The notes under the pieces are model-generated. The model made no database searches. It was given only the letters and a program-made list of their open reading frames with translations, and was not told the DNA's origin. From Streptomyces lichenis (GTDB taxonomy: Bacteria; Actinomycetota; Actinomycetes; Streptomycetales; Streptomycetaceae): a DNA stretch of 64,000 nt. The stretch's first letter is position 1. Every line of letters starts with the position of its first letter. Location: the NCBI RefSeq assembly GCF_023218175.1, contig NZ_JALPTH010000010.1, positions 62,001 through 126,000 on the forward strand. Direction: 5' to 3'. The position numbers were made by a program, and so were the translations under genes. Shown piece after piece: positions 8,877 through 16,989 of this stretch.

Positions 8877-10025
8877 CTACCGGTTGTGCCCGGCCTCGCC
8901 GTCGGCGCCCCGCACGGCGCCCGAGGCGTTCCGCGCGGCGCCCTGGGCGACCCCGGCGACCGCGCCGAGCACGCCGCCGGCCGCCTTGAGGGCGGCGGCC
9001 GAGCCACCGCCGGCGGCTCCGGCAGGCCCGGCCGCGGCGGCGGCCCCCTGCCCGCCGCCCACGCCGCTGGTACCGGCGGCACCGCCCGCACCGGCCGCGC
9101 CCATCGGCCCCGGGGCGGCCTGGGCGCCCTGCCCTGGGAGCGCCGCGGACGCCACCGCCTTGGCACCGGAGGCCGTCGCGCCGGCGGCGCCGGACATGCC
9201 GCCCATGGCGCCGCCGGTGCCGAGCGCGGCCGTGGCCGGTACGACCAGTTTGAGCAGGGCGGGCAGGGCGATGGCGGACAGCAGCATCACGCCGATGCCG
9301 GCGATGCGTTCGCTCACGCCGCTGTTCCCCTGCGGGGAGATCATCGCCGAGCCGGCGAACAGCACCAGCGCGGCGGCGGGCTTGTACAGCAGCCAGGCGA
9401 TCATCCAGCCGAGGTGCTTGCGCCACCAGCCGCCGCCCCAGTCGGTCATCGAGGCGGCGGCGGCCAGCGGCAGGGTGCCCAGCAGCAGGATCATCACCCC
9501 CAGCCGCACGAACAGCAGGATCGTGTGCACGATGCCGGCGATGAGCAGCAGGAAGGCGAGGACGAGCAGCAGGAACGCCTCGATGGCGTTGCCGGTGTCG
9601 CAGCCGATGGAGGCCACCTGCTCCTGGGCGCCGGCGGCGAACAGGTGGTCGGCGAACCGGTCGGACAGGCTCGCCAGGGTGCCGGCCACGGCCGTCGCGG
9701 CTCCGGCCACCAGCACGACCCGGATGAGCCCGCGCAGTGCGGTCTGCCCGGCCTCCGCGCGCCGTTCCAGCGCCATCCGGGCGGCGGCCACCAGGAGCGA
9801 GGCGACCGCCGTGTAGACCACGATCCACTGGGTCTGGTCGCCGACGTCCCGGGCCGCCCCGTCCACGGACAGGGTGGGGATACCGGTGGTCAGGGCACCG
9901 AAGACGTTGATGGCCGCCGACAGCACGGCGTTGGCGATGCCCGAGAGGATGGTGCCGATGGGGTCGCCGAGGAAGGAGAAGAAGCCGACGGGATTGAGCA
10001 GGCCCCCGGCGGGCGCGCACGCCAT
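8877..10025 (-). CDS. TrbL/VirB6-like polytopic channel protein
   Basis: 382 residues. Six or so hydrophobic segments lie between residues 45 and 290, including TQWIVVYTAVASLLVAAARM, FLLLVLAFLLLIAGIVHTIL and LGVMILLLGTLPLAA. WGGGWWRKHLGWMIAWLLYK matches the Trp-rich loop of TrbL/VirB6-like proteins. After about 290 it becomes a long Gly/Ala-rich tail (GAAGAGGAAG and similar) ending GADGEAGHNR. It is expected to form the inner-membrane pore of the type IV channel. The ATG starts one base after the TGA of the VirB8-like gene. Membrane topology is clear; the precise family name is moderately certain. Confidence 0.82.
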   Translation of the reverse strand: MACAPAGGLLNPVGFFSFLGDPIGTILSGIANAVLSAAINVFGALTTGIPTLSVDGAARDVGDQTQWIVVYTAVASLLVAAARMALERRAEAGQTALRGLIRVVLVAGAATAVAGTLASLSDRFADHLFAAGAQEQVASIGCDTGNAIEAFLLLVLAFLLLIAGIVHTILLFVRLGVMILLLGTLPLAAAASMTDWGGGWWRKHLGWMIAWLLYKPAAALVLFAGSAMISPQGNSGVSERIAGIGVMLLSAIALPALLKLVVPATAALGTGGAMGGMSGAAGATASGAKAVASAALPGQGAQAAPGPMGAAGAGGAAGTSGVGGGQGAAAAAGPAGAAGGGSAAALKAAGGVLGAVAGVAQGAARNASGAVRGADGEAGHNR

Positions 10026-10026
10026 G

Positions 10027-10815
10027 TCAGTCCCTCCACATCACAAAGCCCCGGCTGCCCTCCGCCGGGCGGGGGGAGGCGCTGAGCGTCCCGTCGGACC
10101 GCGGTACCGCCTTCCAATCGCCCTCGCTCCAGACGAGGGACACCGAGGTGGTGAACAGCGCGCCCTGCCCGCCGCGTACCAGCAGGTCCACCTCGGCGGC
10201 GGCGGGCGAGTAGGAGGGGACGGTGAAGCCGGCGAGCGCCGCGGGGCCGCGGAGCACCGCGCGTTCCGGCAGCCGGGCGCGCTTGGCGACCAGGAAGTCC
10301 CGGGCCCGGCCCGGCACGACCTGCCGCTCGGCGACCGTCCGCCAGCCCGTGTCGCTCAGCTTCAGCGGGATGACGTGCGCGGCCATCGCGGCACCGGCCG
10401 GGGTGCGGGCGAAGCACCACCACAGGGGCCCGCCGGCCAGCAGGGGCCCGGCGGAGGCGGAGGTGGGCACCCGGGCACCGGCCACCTCCCGCCAGGTGGT
10501 GTCGGCGGGCGCGGCCGGGGGTACGGCGGTGGCCCGGTCGTCGGTGCGGCAGCCGGCGGCCCGCCCGGCGGCCGGTGCCCGCACAGGAGCGGCCGCCGTC
10601 TTCACCAGCGGCGTCGACGCGTCCAGGTCGGCGCGGTCCAGTGCGGCGGCGGGGCCGCCGGGTCCGCGTACCGCGAGGGTGAGCAGACCGGTGCCGGCGA
10701 CCAGTGCCGTGAACCCCGCCGACAGGCGCCAGCCGCGTTGCCGCCAGTACGGGACGGCGGGGCCGCCGGATGCCCGGCGGGCGGCTCCCCTCGGCCGGAT
10801 CAGGGCGGGGATCAC
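10027..10815 (-). CDS. Single-pass VirB8/TcpC-like conjugation protein (tentative)
   Basis: 262 residues. A basic N-terminus is followed by one transmembrane helix (GFTALVAGTGLLTLAVRG, about 33-50) and an extracytoplasmic domain of about 200 residues. ARTPAGAAMAAHVIPL and VDLLVRGGQGALFTTSVSLVW resemble the beta-rich outer domain of actinobacterial conjugation proteins with VirB8/TcpC-like topology. Size, single N-terminal helix and gene position between a small membrane protein and a TrbL-like pore fit that role, but no signature motif proves it. The ATG overlaps the stop of the upstream small gene by 4 bp (ATGA). Two Cys are visible, one in the outer domain. Confidence 0.65.
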   Translation of the reverse strand: MIPALIRPRGAARRASGGPAVPYWRQRGWRLSAGFTALVAGTGLLTLAVRGPGGPAAALDRADLDASTPLVKTAAAPVRAPAAGRAAGCRTDDRATAVPPAAPADTTWREVAGARVPTSASAGPLLAGGPLWWCFARTPAGAAMAAHVIPLKLSDTGWRTVAERQVVPGRARDFLVAKRARLPERAVLRGPAALAGFTVPSYSPAAAEVDLLVRGGQGALFTTSVSLVWSEGDWKAVPRSDGTLSASPRPAEGSRGFVMWRD

Positions 10816-11105
10816 GCGGCGGCCGGGGTGAACACGAAGTTGACCAGCGGTCCGGCCGAGGCGACCAGCACGCAGCCGCCGAGGATCAGGCCGAGCCGGC
10901 CCATGTGCTCCGAGCCCTCGCCCCGCTTGAACGAGATGGCCATCATCGCCCCGGTGACCAGGACTCCGGCCACGCCGGCGGCGGTGCCCGCCCAGGCGGC
11001 CAGGTTGAGGACCGTGCCGACGAGGTTCGACAGCTCGCCGGGAGCCTGCGGGGTCACGGTCGGGGGCTGCACGACGGTGGCGAGGAGGGAGAGCTTGCTT
11101 GCCAT
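10812..11105 (-). CDS. Small two-helix membrane protein, pilin/VirB2-like (copy 2)
   Basis: 97 residues with hydrophobic segments LAAWAGTAAGVAGVLVTGAM (about 36-55) and GLILGGCVLVASAGPLVNFV (about 72-91), joined by a short basic loop (SFKRGEGSEHMGR). This two-helix hairpin is the size and topology of VirB2/TrbC-type pilins and related conjugation subunits. It closely resembles the protein at 11216-11491, so the two are tandem paralogues. The stop overlaps the next gene's ATG. There is no obvious cleavable signal peptide. The pilin role is inferred from topology and neighbours. Confidence 0.72.
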   Translation of the reverse strand: MASKLSLLATVVQPPTVTPQAPGELSNLVGTVLNLAAWAGTAAGVAGVLVTGAMMAISFKRGEGSEHMGRLGLILGGCVLVASAGPLVNFVFTPAAA

Positions 11106-11147
11106 GGCGGTGTCCTAGGGGTGGGAGAGGGGAGGGTGGGGTGAAGG

Positions 11148-11167
11148 CCGCCCCGGCTCCGGGGCGG
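11148..11167 (-). terminator. Hairpin between the two small membrane-protein genes
   Basis: A self-complementary stretch, CCGCCCCGGCTCCGGGGCGG, forms an 8-bp all-GC stem with a 4-base loop. It lies 49 bp downstream of the copy 1 stop and 43 bp upstream of the copy 2 start. No U-run follows. It could attenuate or process the transcript between the paralogues. Confidence 0.4.
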
Positions 11168-11215
11168 AGTCCTGCTCGCCGCGTACCGGCCGGTGCCGCG
11201 GCGTACTCCGGTGGT

Positions 11216-11491
11216 TCAGAGGCCGAGCGGGCCGAGAAAGGCCACGACCGGGCCGGCCGAACCGATGACGACGCAGGCCAGCAGCACGAAGAAGAGCGAA
11301 CGGAGGTGGTCGGAGTCGGCGCCGGGCACGCCCCGGCGCAGTTGCAGGGCCATCAGAGTGCCGGTGGTGATGAGGCCGGCGACGCCTGCCGCGGTGCCGC
11401 ACCAGGCGATCAGGTCGAGCAGGGAGGCCGCTTCCGGGCCGGGGTCGAAGACGGCGGCCAGGGCGAGGGGCCCGGTGGCGCGAGTGGACAC
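11216..11491 (-). CDS. Small two-helix membrane protein, pilin/VirB2-like (copy 1)
   Basis: 91 residues from GTG at 11491, 4 bp after the stop of the repeat protein; a longer in-frame start would run back through that gene and is rejected. Two hydrophobic segments (LLDLIAWCGTAAGVAGLITT and LRSLFFVLLACVVIGSAGPV) flank a charged loop (QLRRGVPGADSDH). AAWAGTAAGVAG in copy 2 corresponds to IAWCGTAAGVAG here, and SAGPLV to SAGPVV, so the pair arose by tandem duplication. A structural role in a type IV pilus or channel is inferred from topology and position. Confidence 0.7.
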   Translation of the reverse strand: MSTRATGPLALAAVFDPGPEAASLLDLIAWCGTAAGVAGLITTGTLMALQLRRGVPGADSDHLRSLFFVLLACVVIGSAGPVVAFLGPLGL

Positions 11492-11495
11492 CGGC

Positions 11496-12764
11496 TCAGC
11501 CCTTCGCACCGTGCGGGAGGGGCAGGCCCACGGCCTGACCGAGCGCCAGCACCTGCCGGGGCAGGTGGGCGGTCCGGGCCCCCAGCCGCCAGGAGGGGAT
11601 CCAGGGCACCCGGTGGACGGTCGCGGCCGAGCGCAGCACCTGCACCCGCCGGGCGAGCGCCAGGGGCAGCCGGCCGGGGGCGTCCGCCACCAGGACCACC
11701 CCGAGCAGTTCGAGGCCGTCCGGGTGCTCGCCGGTGCGCAGCGCGTCCAGCACCGCGGAGGCCGCCTGGATGCCGGCGGCGTGCGTCCGCGCGACGACCA
11801 GCATCCGGCCCGCCTCGCCCCGGTCCGGACGGGGCCAGCGCATCCCGGTGTCCGCGCCCCCGAGCGCGGCGGCCAGGCTGGTCGCGCCCGCTCCGCCATG
11901 AGCGGCCACCCAGCTCACGGTGATCCCCGGCGGCGCCGGCGCCGCGCCGGTGAGGGCGCGGTCCGGGGTCGGTGCTTGGGGTGGGGCGGGCGCCAGGTGC
12001 GTGGCACCGTCGGCCGGGGCGGGCGCCAGGTGCGTGGCACTGTCGGCCGGGGCGGTGCCCGGTGCGGGGGTGCCGACGGGAGCGGGCGCCGTGTCCGCGG
12101 GACCGGCGACCGGGGCGGCGCCCGGTGCCGGGGCGCCGACCGGAACGGACGCCGCATCCGCGGCACCGCCGAGCGGGGCGGTGCCCGGTGCGGAGGTGCT
12201 GGTGGGGACGGGAGCCTCGACCGGGGCGGGGCCCGGCGCCGGGGTGCCGACGGGTACGGGAACCCCGACCGGGGCGGTGCCCGGTGCGGAGGTGCCCACC
12301 GGAACGGACGTCAGATCCGTAGCACCGCTGACCGGGACAGCACCCGGCGCCGGGGTGCCGACGGGTACGGGAACCCCGGCCGGGGCGGTGCCCGGTGCGG
12401 AGGTGCCGACGGGAGCGGGCGCCGTATCCGCGGGACCGGCGACCGGGGCGGTGCCCGGTGCGGGGGTGCTGGTGGGGACGGGAGCCTCGACCGGGGCGGG
12501 GCCCGGCGCCGGGGTGCCGACGGGTACGGGAACCCCGACCGGGACGGCGCCCGGCGCGGAGGTGCCCACCGGAACGGACGCCAGATCCGTAGCACCGCCC
12601 ACCGGTGCGGTGCCCCGCGCGGGGGTGCCGGCGGGGACGGGGGCCCCCGTGGGGGTGGCGGTGGGGACTTGCTGCCGGGGCGGCGGGCCCTGCTGGTCCT
12701 CGGCCGCTGGGGTGCCCGGGGAGGGGTCCGGGGGCGCTTCGGGCGGCGCCGAGGGCATGGGCAT
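11496..12764 (-). CDS. DUF6668-like P-loop protein with long VPVGTxAPG repeat N-terminus
   Basis: 422 residues with ATG at 12764 and a good SD (GGGAGG). Residues about 1-275 are low-complexity Pro/Ala/Val/Gly sequence with repeats of 16-21 residues based on VPVGTxAPGxAPV. The C-terminal 145 residues are globular: VSWVAAHGGAGATSLAAALG (about 278-297) looks like a ParA/MinD-type deviant P-loop that lacks both lysines. MLVVARTHAAGIQAA and LLGVVLVADAPGRLP follow as in DUF6668 proteins found near actinobacterial type IV genes. The domain probably helps assemble or position the secretion machine; ATP binding is doubtful. The repeat tail may be a flexible tether. Confidence 0.72.
   Translation of the reverse strand: MPMPSAPPEAPPDPSPGTPAAEDQQGPPPRQQVPTATPTGAPVPAGTPARGTAPVGGATDLASVPVGTSAPGAVPVGVPVPVGTPAPGPAPVEAPVPTSTPAPGTAPVAGPADTAPAPVGTSAPGTAPAGVPVPVGTPAPGAVPVSGATDLTSVPVGTSAPGTAPVGVPVPVGTPAPGPAPVEAPVPTSTSAPGTAPLGGAADAASVPVGAPAPGAAPVAGPADTAPAPVGTPAPGTAPADSATHLAPAPADGATHLAPAPPQAPTPDRALTGAAPAPPGITVSWVAAHGGAGATSLAAALGGADTGMRWPRPDRGEAGRMLVVARTHAAGIQAASAVLDALRTGEHPDGLELLGVVLVADAPGRLPLALARRVQVLRSAATVHRVPWIPSWRLGARTAHLPRQVLALGQAVGLPLPHGAKG
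11985..12650 (-). repeat. In-frame mosaic direct repeats encoding VPVGTxAPG units
   Basis: The segment encodes about ten units of 16-21 codons. At DNA level there are longer near-copies: about 90 bp around 12190-12280 recurs almost unchanged around 12459-12549, roughly 270 bp away, and an ADTAPAPVGT block also recurs. Unit lengths are multiples of three, so copy-number change would keep the frame. Confidence 0.85.
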
Positions 12765-12963
12765 GCTCGGCCTCCCTTCGGAGAGGTTGCGGAGTCGGGG
12801 GTGGGAGAGGCGGGGCCTGCCCGGTCGGTGTCCGTCCGGGCGGCCGGTCCCGGCTTCCCACTCGTCGTTACGGGGGTGGCACCGGTCCGGTTCACGGGCG
12901 CCGCCCTCCCCTCGTACCGCCGGGCGACCCTCCTCCCACCCGGCGGCGTTCCGCGGCGAACGG

Positions 12964-15906
12964 TCAGCCGGTCCGGGCCTCCGCCACGGCGGCCGGGACG
13001 GGCCCGAGGGCGGCGATCCGCTCGCGGACGCGGGTGGCGGCCCCGGGATCGAGTTCGTCGAAGAGGCCGACCGCCCTGCGCCACGCCTCGCGGGCGCCCG
13101 CCTCGTCGCCCATGGCCGCGCGGGTCTCGCCCAGGTGGGTCAGCGTCTCGGCCTCGTTGAACCCGTCGCCGAGGGCCCGGTCGAGGGCGAGGGCGCGGTG
13201 GTAGCAGCGCACCGCCTCGGAGAGGTCGCCCAGCCCGTGGTGGATATAGCCGAGGCTGTCCCAGGTGGCCGCCTCGGCGACCCGGTCCCCGGCGTCCTGG
13301 AGCAGCTCCAGCGCTTGCCGGCAGTACCGCAGGGCCTCACGCGGGCCGCCGGTGTTGGCGTAGGTCCAGCCCAGGTTGTTCAGCGCGCTGGCCTGCCCCA
13401 GCACATCCCCGGCCGCCTCGAACAGCTCCACCGCCCGGTGGACGTGCGGCAGCGCCTTGGCGTGCTCGCCCCGCCGGGTCAGCACCAGGGCGAGGTTGCC
13501 GTGGCTGCGGGCCTGGCCGGTGAGGTCGCCGAGTTCCTCGAACGCCCCCAGGGCCCGCTGGAGGTGGCCGGTCGCCTCGTCCAGCCGGCCGGCCTGGGTG
13601 CAGGCCCGGGCCAGGTCGCGGTGGGCGTGCGCCTGCCCGGTGCGGTCCGCGCTGCGCAGGGCCGCCGCCAGGGCGGTGCGCTGGACGGCCATCTGGTCGT
13701 CCCAGCGCCCGGCCCGCTGGAGGTGGTCCATCAGCGACCAGGCCAGCTGCCAGGTCTGCCGTTCGCAGCCCGGGGTGGCCCCGGCCCGCTCCACCAGGCC
13801 CAGCAGCGCCTCGCACTCGCGCGCCAGCCAGGCCGCGGCCCGCCGCGGGTCCCCGACGTCCCCGACCGGGGCGCCGGCCGCCTCCGGATGCAGGCTCAGG
13901 GCCGGGAGGTTCACGGCCACCGTGCGCGCCGCGGTGTAGGCCGTGCCCAGGTAGTGGGCCAGCAACCGCCGGAAGGCGGCGGTCCGTTCGGGCTCGCCCT
14001 CGTGCGCGGCCAGCTGCTCCGCCGCGTACTCCCGCAGCAGGTCGTGCGCGGTGTGCCGGCCCGGCTCCGGCTCGTCCAGCAGGTGGGCGCCGGCCAGTTC
14101 GGCCAGCAGCGGCCGTACGGCCGCCACCGGCAGAGCGGCCAGGGCCGCCAGCGCGGCCGGGTCGCATCCCGGAGCGGGGGTGAGCGAGAACAGCCGGAAC
14201 ATCCTCGCGGTACCGGGCGGCAGTGCCTCGTAGGACCAGGAGATCACCGAGCGCATGTCGAGGCTGGTGTCGGTGTCGCTCAACGCGTCCAGCATGGTGG
14301 GCAGTTCGCGCAGCTCGGTGGCGATCGGCGCCAGTGAGGCCAGCCTGCGGGCCGCCGCGCGGGCGGCGATCAGCGCCAGTGCCAACGGCAGTCCGGCACC
14401 GCGCGCGACGACGGCGGCGGTCGCCTCGGGGTCGGCGTCCACCCGGGCCGCGCCCAACCGGCGTACCAGCAGGGCGCGGGCCTCGGTGCCGGTCAGGGCC
14501 TCCAGGCGCAGCGGCCGGGCGCCGTCGCGCACGATCAGCCCGGAGAGCTGGTTCCGGCTGGTCACCAGCACCAGACTGCCCGGGGCGGACGGCAGCAGGG
14601 GGCGGACCTGCCGGGCGTCGCGCGCGTTGTCGAGCAGGAGCAGCACCCGGCGGTCGGCGAGCAGGCTGCGGTAGAGGGCCGCCTGCGCGTCCAGGTCACC
14701 GGGGACGCGGTCGGCGGCCACCCCGAAGGCGTCGAGCACCGCACGCAGGGCCCGGCGCGGGGAGAGCGGGCTCTCCTGGCCGTCGAACCCGTGCAGGTCG
14801 AGGTGGATCCGCCCGTCCGGATAGTGGGCGGCGAGCCGGTGGGCGGCGTGCACGGCGAAGGTCGTCTTGCCCACCCCGGCCGATCCGGCGACGACGCAGA
14901 GCACCGTCCCGGCCCGGGCCGCCCGCCCCTCTTCGGCGAACGCGGTCAGCTCCGCCAGCTCCCGGTGGCGGCCTGAGAACACCGGAAGGTCGAAGGGCAG
15001 TTGCGCCGGTACGGGGAGGGCCGGGGCGGTGGCGGATGCGGCAGCCGCCGGGGACGGGCGCCCCTCCGCCGGTCCCGGTCGGCTCCCGGGGGTGGTCGCG
15101 GCCGCCCCCGCCGCCCGGTCCTCGGGGCCGCCCGCGTCCAGCAGGCCGTCGTCCGCGTGCAGGATGCGCTGGTGCATCCGCCGCAGCTCGGGGCCGGGGT
15201 CCACGCCCAGCTCCCGGGAGAGCAGGGCCCGGGTGCGGGCGTACACCTCCAGCGCGGACGCCTGCCGGCCGGACCGGTAGAGCGCCAGCATCAGCAGCTC
15301 GGGAAAGCGCTCGTCCAGCGGATGACCGGCGGCCAGGGCGGCCAGCTCGGCCGCCGCGCCCTCGTCCCGTCCGAGCTCCAGCCGCAGCCGCAGCCGGGCC
15401 TCCACGGCGTCCAGCCGCGCCTGCTCCAGGCGGGTGCGCTGCGCCCGCGCCCAGTCGCCCGGGAGGTCGCCGAGCGCGGTGCCCCGCCACAGCGCCAGCG
15501 CCTCCTCCAGCTCCGCGACCGCGCGCTGCGGCTCCGCCCGGCGCAGCCGGTGCGCTGTGGCCACCGCGGTCTCGAACGCGGTCGCGTCCAGGGCCCCGGG
15601 CGGCAGTGGCAGCCGGTAGCCGCTGCCCGCCGACTCGATCAGCGGCGCCGTCCCCGGGGCGGCGGCGCGCGCCCTGGCCCGGCGCAGCCGGTGCGCGTAG
15701 ATGCGCAGCTGGTTGACGGCCGACCGCGGCGGGTCCTCGCCCCACACGGCCTCCACCAGTTCCTCGGCCGGTACGGGATGGGGCGCGCGCAGCAGCAGGA
15801 CGGCCACCACCACCCGCTGCTGCGGGCTGCCGAGGCCCACCTCCGTACCGCCGTGCCACGCCCTGACCGGACCCAGCACGCTGAACCTGTCCTCGCCGCC
15901 GTTCAT
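12964..15906 (-). CDS. AfsR-type SARP regulator (BTAD, NB-ARC, TPR)
   Basis: 980 residues from ATG at 15906 with SD GAGGAGC; the longer open frame upstream lacks support. Residues 1-95 are the winged-helix DNA-binding domain (RVVVAVLLLRAPHPVPAEEL, YAHRLRRARA). Residues about 108-252 are BTAD (ALYRSGRQASALEVYARTRA, ELGVDPGPELRRMHQRIL). The NB-ARC ATPase has Walker A AGSAGVGKTTF (341-350) and a VLLLLDNARDARQV Walker B. The C-terminal third is clear TPR repeat (GNLALVLTRRGEHAKALPHV, NNLGWTYANTGGPREALRYC). This is AfsR/RedD-type architecture. It lies inside the type IV-like locus and may bind the heptamers at 16854-16882, which is inference from the family's known operator form. Confidence 0.9.
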   Translation of the reverse strand: MNGGEDRFSVLGPVRAWHGGTEVGLGSPQQRVVVAVLLLRAPHPVPAEELVEAVWGEDPPRSAVNQLRIYAHRLRRARARAAAPGTAPLIESAGSGYRLPLPPGALDATAFETAVATAHRLRRAEPQRAVAELEEALALWRGTALGDLPGDWARAQRTRLEQARLDAVEARLRLRLELGRDEGAAAELAALAAGHPLDERFPELLMLALYRSGRQASALEVYARTRALLSRELGVDPGPELRRMHQRILHADDGLLDAGGPEDRAAGAAATTPGSRPGPAEGRPSPAAAASATAPALPVPAQLPFDLPVFSGRHRELAELTAFAEEGRAARAGTVLCVVAGSAGVGKTTFAVHAAHRLAAHYPDGRIHLDLHGFDGQESPLSPRRALRAVLDAFGVAADRVPGDLDAQAALYRSLLADRRVLLLLDNARDARQVRPLLPSAPGSLVLVTSRNQLSGLIVRDGARPLRLEALTGTEARALLVRRLGAARVDADPEATAAVVARGAGLPLALALIAARAAARRLASLAPIATELRELPTMLDALSDTDTSLDMRSVISWSYEALPPGTARMFRLFSLTPAPGCDPAALAALAALPVAAVRPLLAELAGAHLLDEPEPGRHTAHDLLREYAAEQLAAHEGEPERTAAFRRLLAHYLGTAYTAARTVAVNLPALSLHPEAAGAPVGDVGDPRRAAAWLARECEALLGLVERAGATPGCERQTWQLAWSLMDHLQRAGRWDDQMAVQRTALAAALRSADRTGQAHAHRDLARACTQAGRLDEATGHLQRALGAFEELGDLTGQARSHGNLALVLTRRGEHAKALPHVHRAVELFEAAGDVLGQASALNNLGWTYANTGGPREALRYCRQALELLQDAGDRVAEAATWDSLGYIHHGLGDLSEAVRCYHRALALDRALGDGFNEAETLTHLGETRAAMGDEAGAREAWRRAVGLFDELDPGAATRVRERIAALGPVPAAVAEARTG

Positions 15907-16042
15907 CCCGCTCCTCGATCGCCCGCACGCCCGGGACGGCCCGGCACCCGCCGGTGCCCCCGCCGTCCGCTCCTCTCCCCCGGGCGCGTCGCAGCGCCCT
16001 CGGCCCTCCTCGCCCGCTGTACGGGCGGCCGGACGGGCCGGC

Positions 16043-16759
16043 TCACGCCGGGGAGCCCGGAGCCGGCCGCCTCGGCCAGGCCCGGGAGGTGAACTGGCGG
16101 TGCGCCGGCAGCCACACGACCAGGTACGTCTCCCGCAGGAACGGCGGCAGGGCCTCCAGCACCCGCGCGGCCTGGTCGGAGGAGAGCCCTTCGCACAGCC
16201 AGGGCAGCACCTGCTCCAGGCGGTCCCCGGCGGCCTGCACCGCGAGGACGTAGGACTCCACCCGCTGCCAGTCGGCCGCGGTGAACAGCCGCCGGGCGCG
16301 CGAGATGATCTCCCGCTCCTCCCAGAAGGCGGTCGCCGACATCTCCTCGTGGTAGCGGATGAAGGCCAGCCGGGCACTGCTCGGCGGAGCGCCGCCGAGC
16401 AGGAACCCGGTCAGGGCGGCGCCGGCCTCGGCCCGTGCGGCGCCCAGCAGTTCGTAGCGGGTGTTCATGGTGGCGACCACCGTCCCGGCCTCCGGGTCCC
16501 GCTCCCTCAGCAGCGCCCAGACCACCTCCACCATGGCCCGGTGGTGCGCGGCCACCACCTCGTCGAGCGTCTCCCACCACCGCACCAGCACCGCGGCGCG
16601 CTCGCCCGGCACCTGCTCACCGCCGGACAGCAGCATCCGGTAGCGGGCCAGCTCCCGCAGATAGCGGCGGTTCACCAGCGGGGTGAACACCGCTCCCGCG
16701 GGCTCGGGCGCCGGCTGCGCCCCGGGCGTCTCCCGCGGTGCTGTCTCGTCGTCGGTCAT
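16043..16759 (-). CDS. Hemerythrin-like helical protein
   Basis: 238 residues, mostly alpha-helical. VVAAHHRAMVEVVWALLRER and AFIRYHEEMSATAFWEEREI place His and Glu residues in the spacing of hemerythrin/HHE four-helix proteins, although the full five-His set cannot be confirmed by eye. It has no signal peptide or membrane segment. It is the first gene of the minus-strand arm, 136 bp before the AfsR gene, and faces the transglycosylase operon across a shared promoter region. If it binds a diiron site it could sense oxygen or redox state for the locus; that is speculation. Confidence 0.6.
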   Translation of the reverse strand: MTDDETAPRETPGAQPAPEPAGAVFTPLVNRRYLRELARYRMLLSGGEQVPGERAAVLVRWWETLDEVVAAHHRAMVEVVWALLRERDPEAGTVVATMNTRYELLGAARAEAGAALTGFLLGGAPPSSARLAFIRYHEEMSATAFWEEREIISRARRLFTAADWQRVESYVLAVQAAGDRLEQVLPWLCEGLSSDQAARVLEALPPFLRETYLVVWLPAHRQFTSRAWPRRPAPGSPA

Positions 16760-16853
16760 CGGGCTTCTTCCTCTGTTCTGCGAGCCGCGGCGGTCGCCGT
16801 GTCCGGCCCCGCCCCCGGGCGGTTGCCGCCCCTGCCCTACGGGACAGCCGGCC

Positions 16854-16882
16854 GCTGTCCTGGCGCTGTCCCGGCGCTGTCC
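16854..16882 (+). promoter_or_regulatory. Three GCTGTCC heptamers at 11-bp spacing (candidate SARP operator)
   Basis: GCTGTCC occurs at 16854-16860, 16865-16871 and 16876-16882, exactly one helical turn apart, about 110 bp upstream of the transglycosylase start and in the region shared with the hemerythrin-like gene. SARP proteins bind direct heptamers at 11-bp intervals. A clear -10 hexamer at the expected distance was not found. Confidence 0.5.
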
Positions 16883-16989
16883 GGGGTTGAACCGCTTCTT
16901 CCGCCGGGCCGTAGAGCCTTCGGCCGCGCCGGGATCCCCGGGCGCGGCGGTCGCCGGCCCCGGCGCGACGAGTCGAGAGGAGTCCCCCG

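Noticed and set aside
11985..12650. Possible CRISPR or satellite array
   Set aside because: Units are multiples of three within a coding frame, with no unique spacers of constant length.
11920..14337. Plus-strand frame of 805 codons with GTGTPTG-type repeats
   Set aside because: It is the complement of the repeat-rich DUF6668-like gene and the AfsR gene; the minus-strand frames have domains and SD sites.
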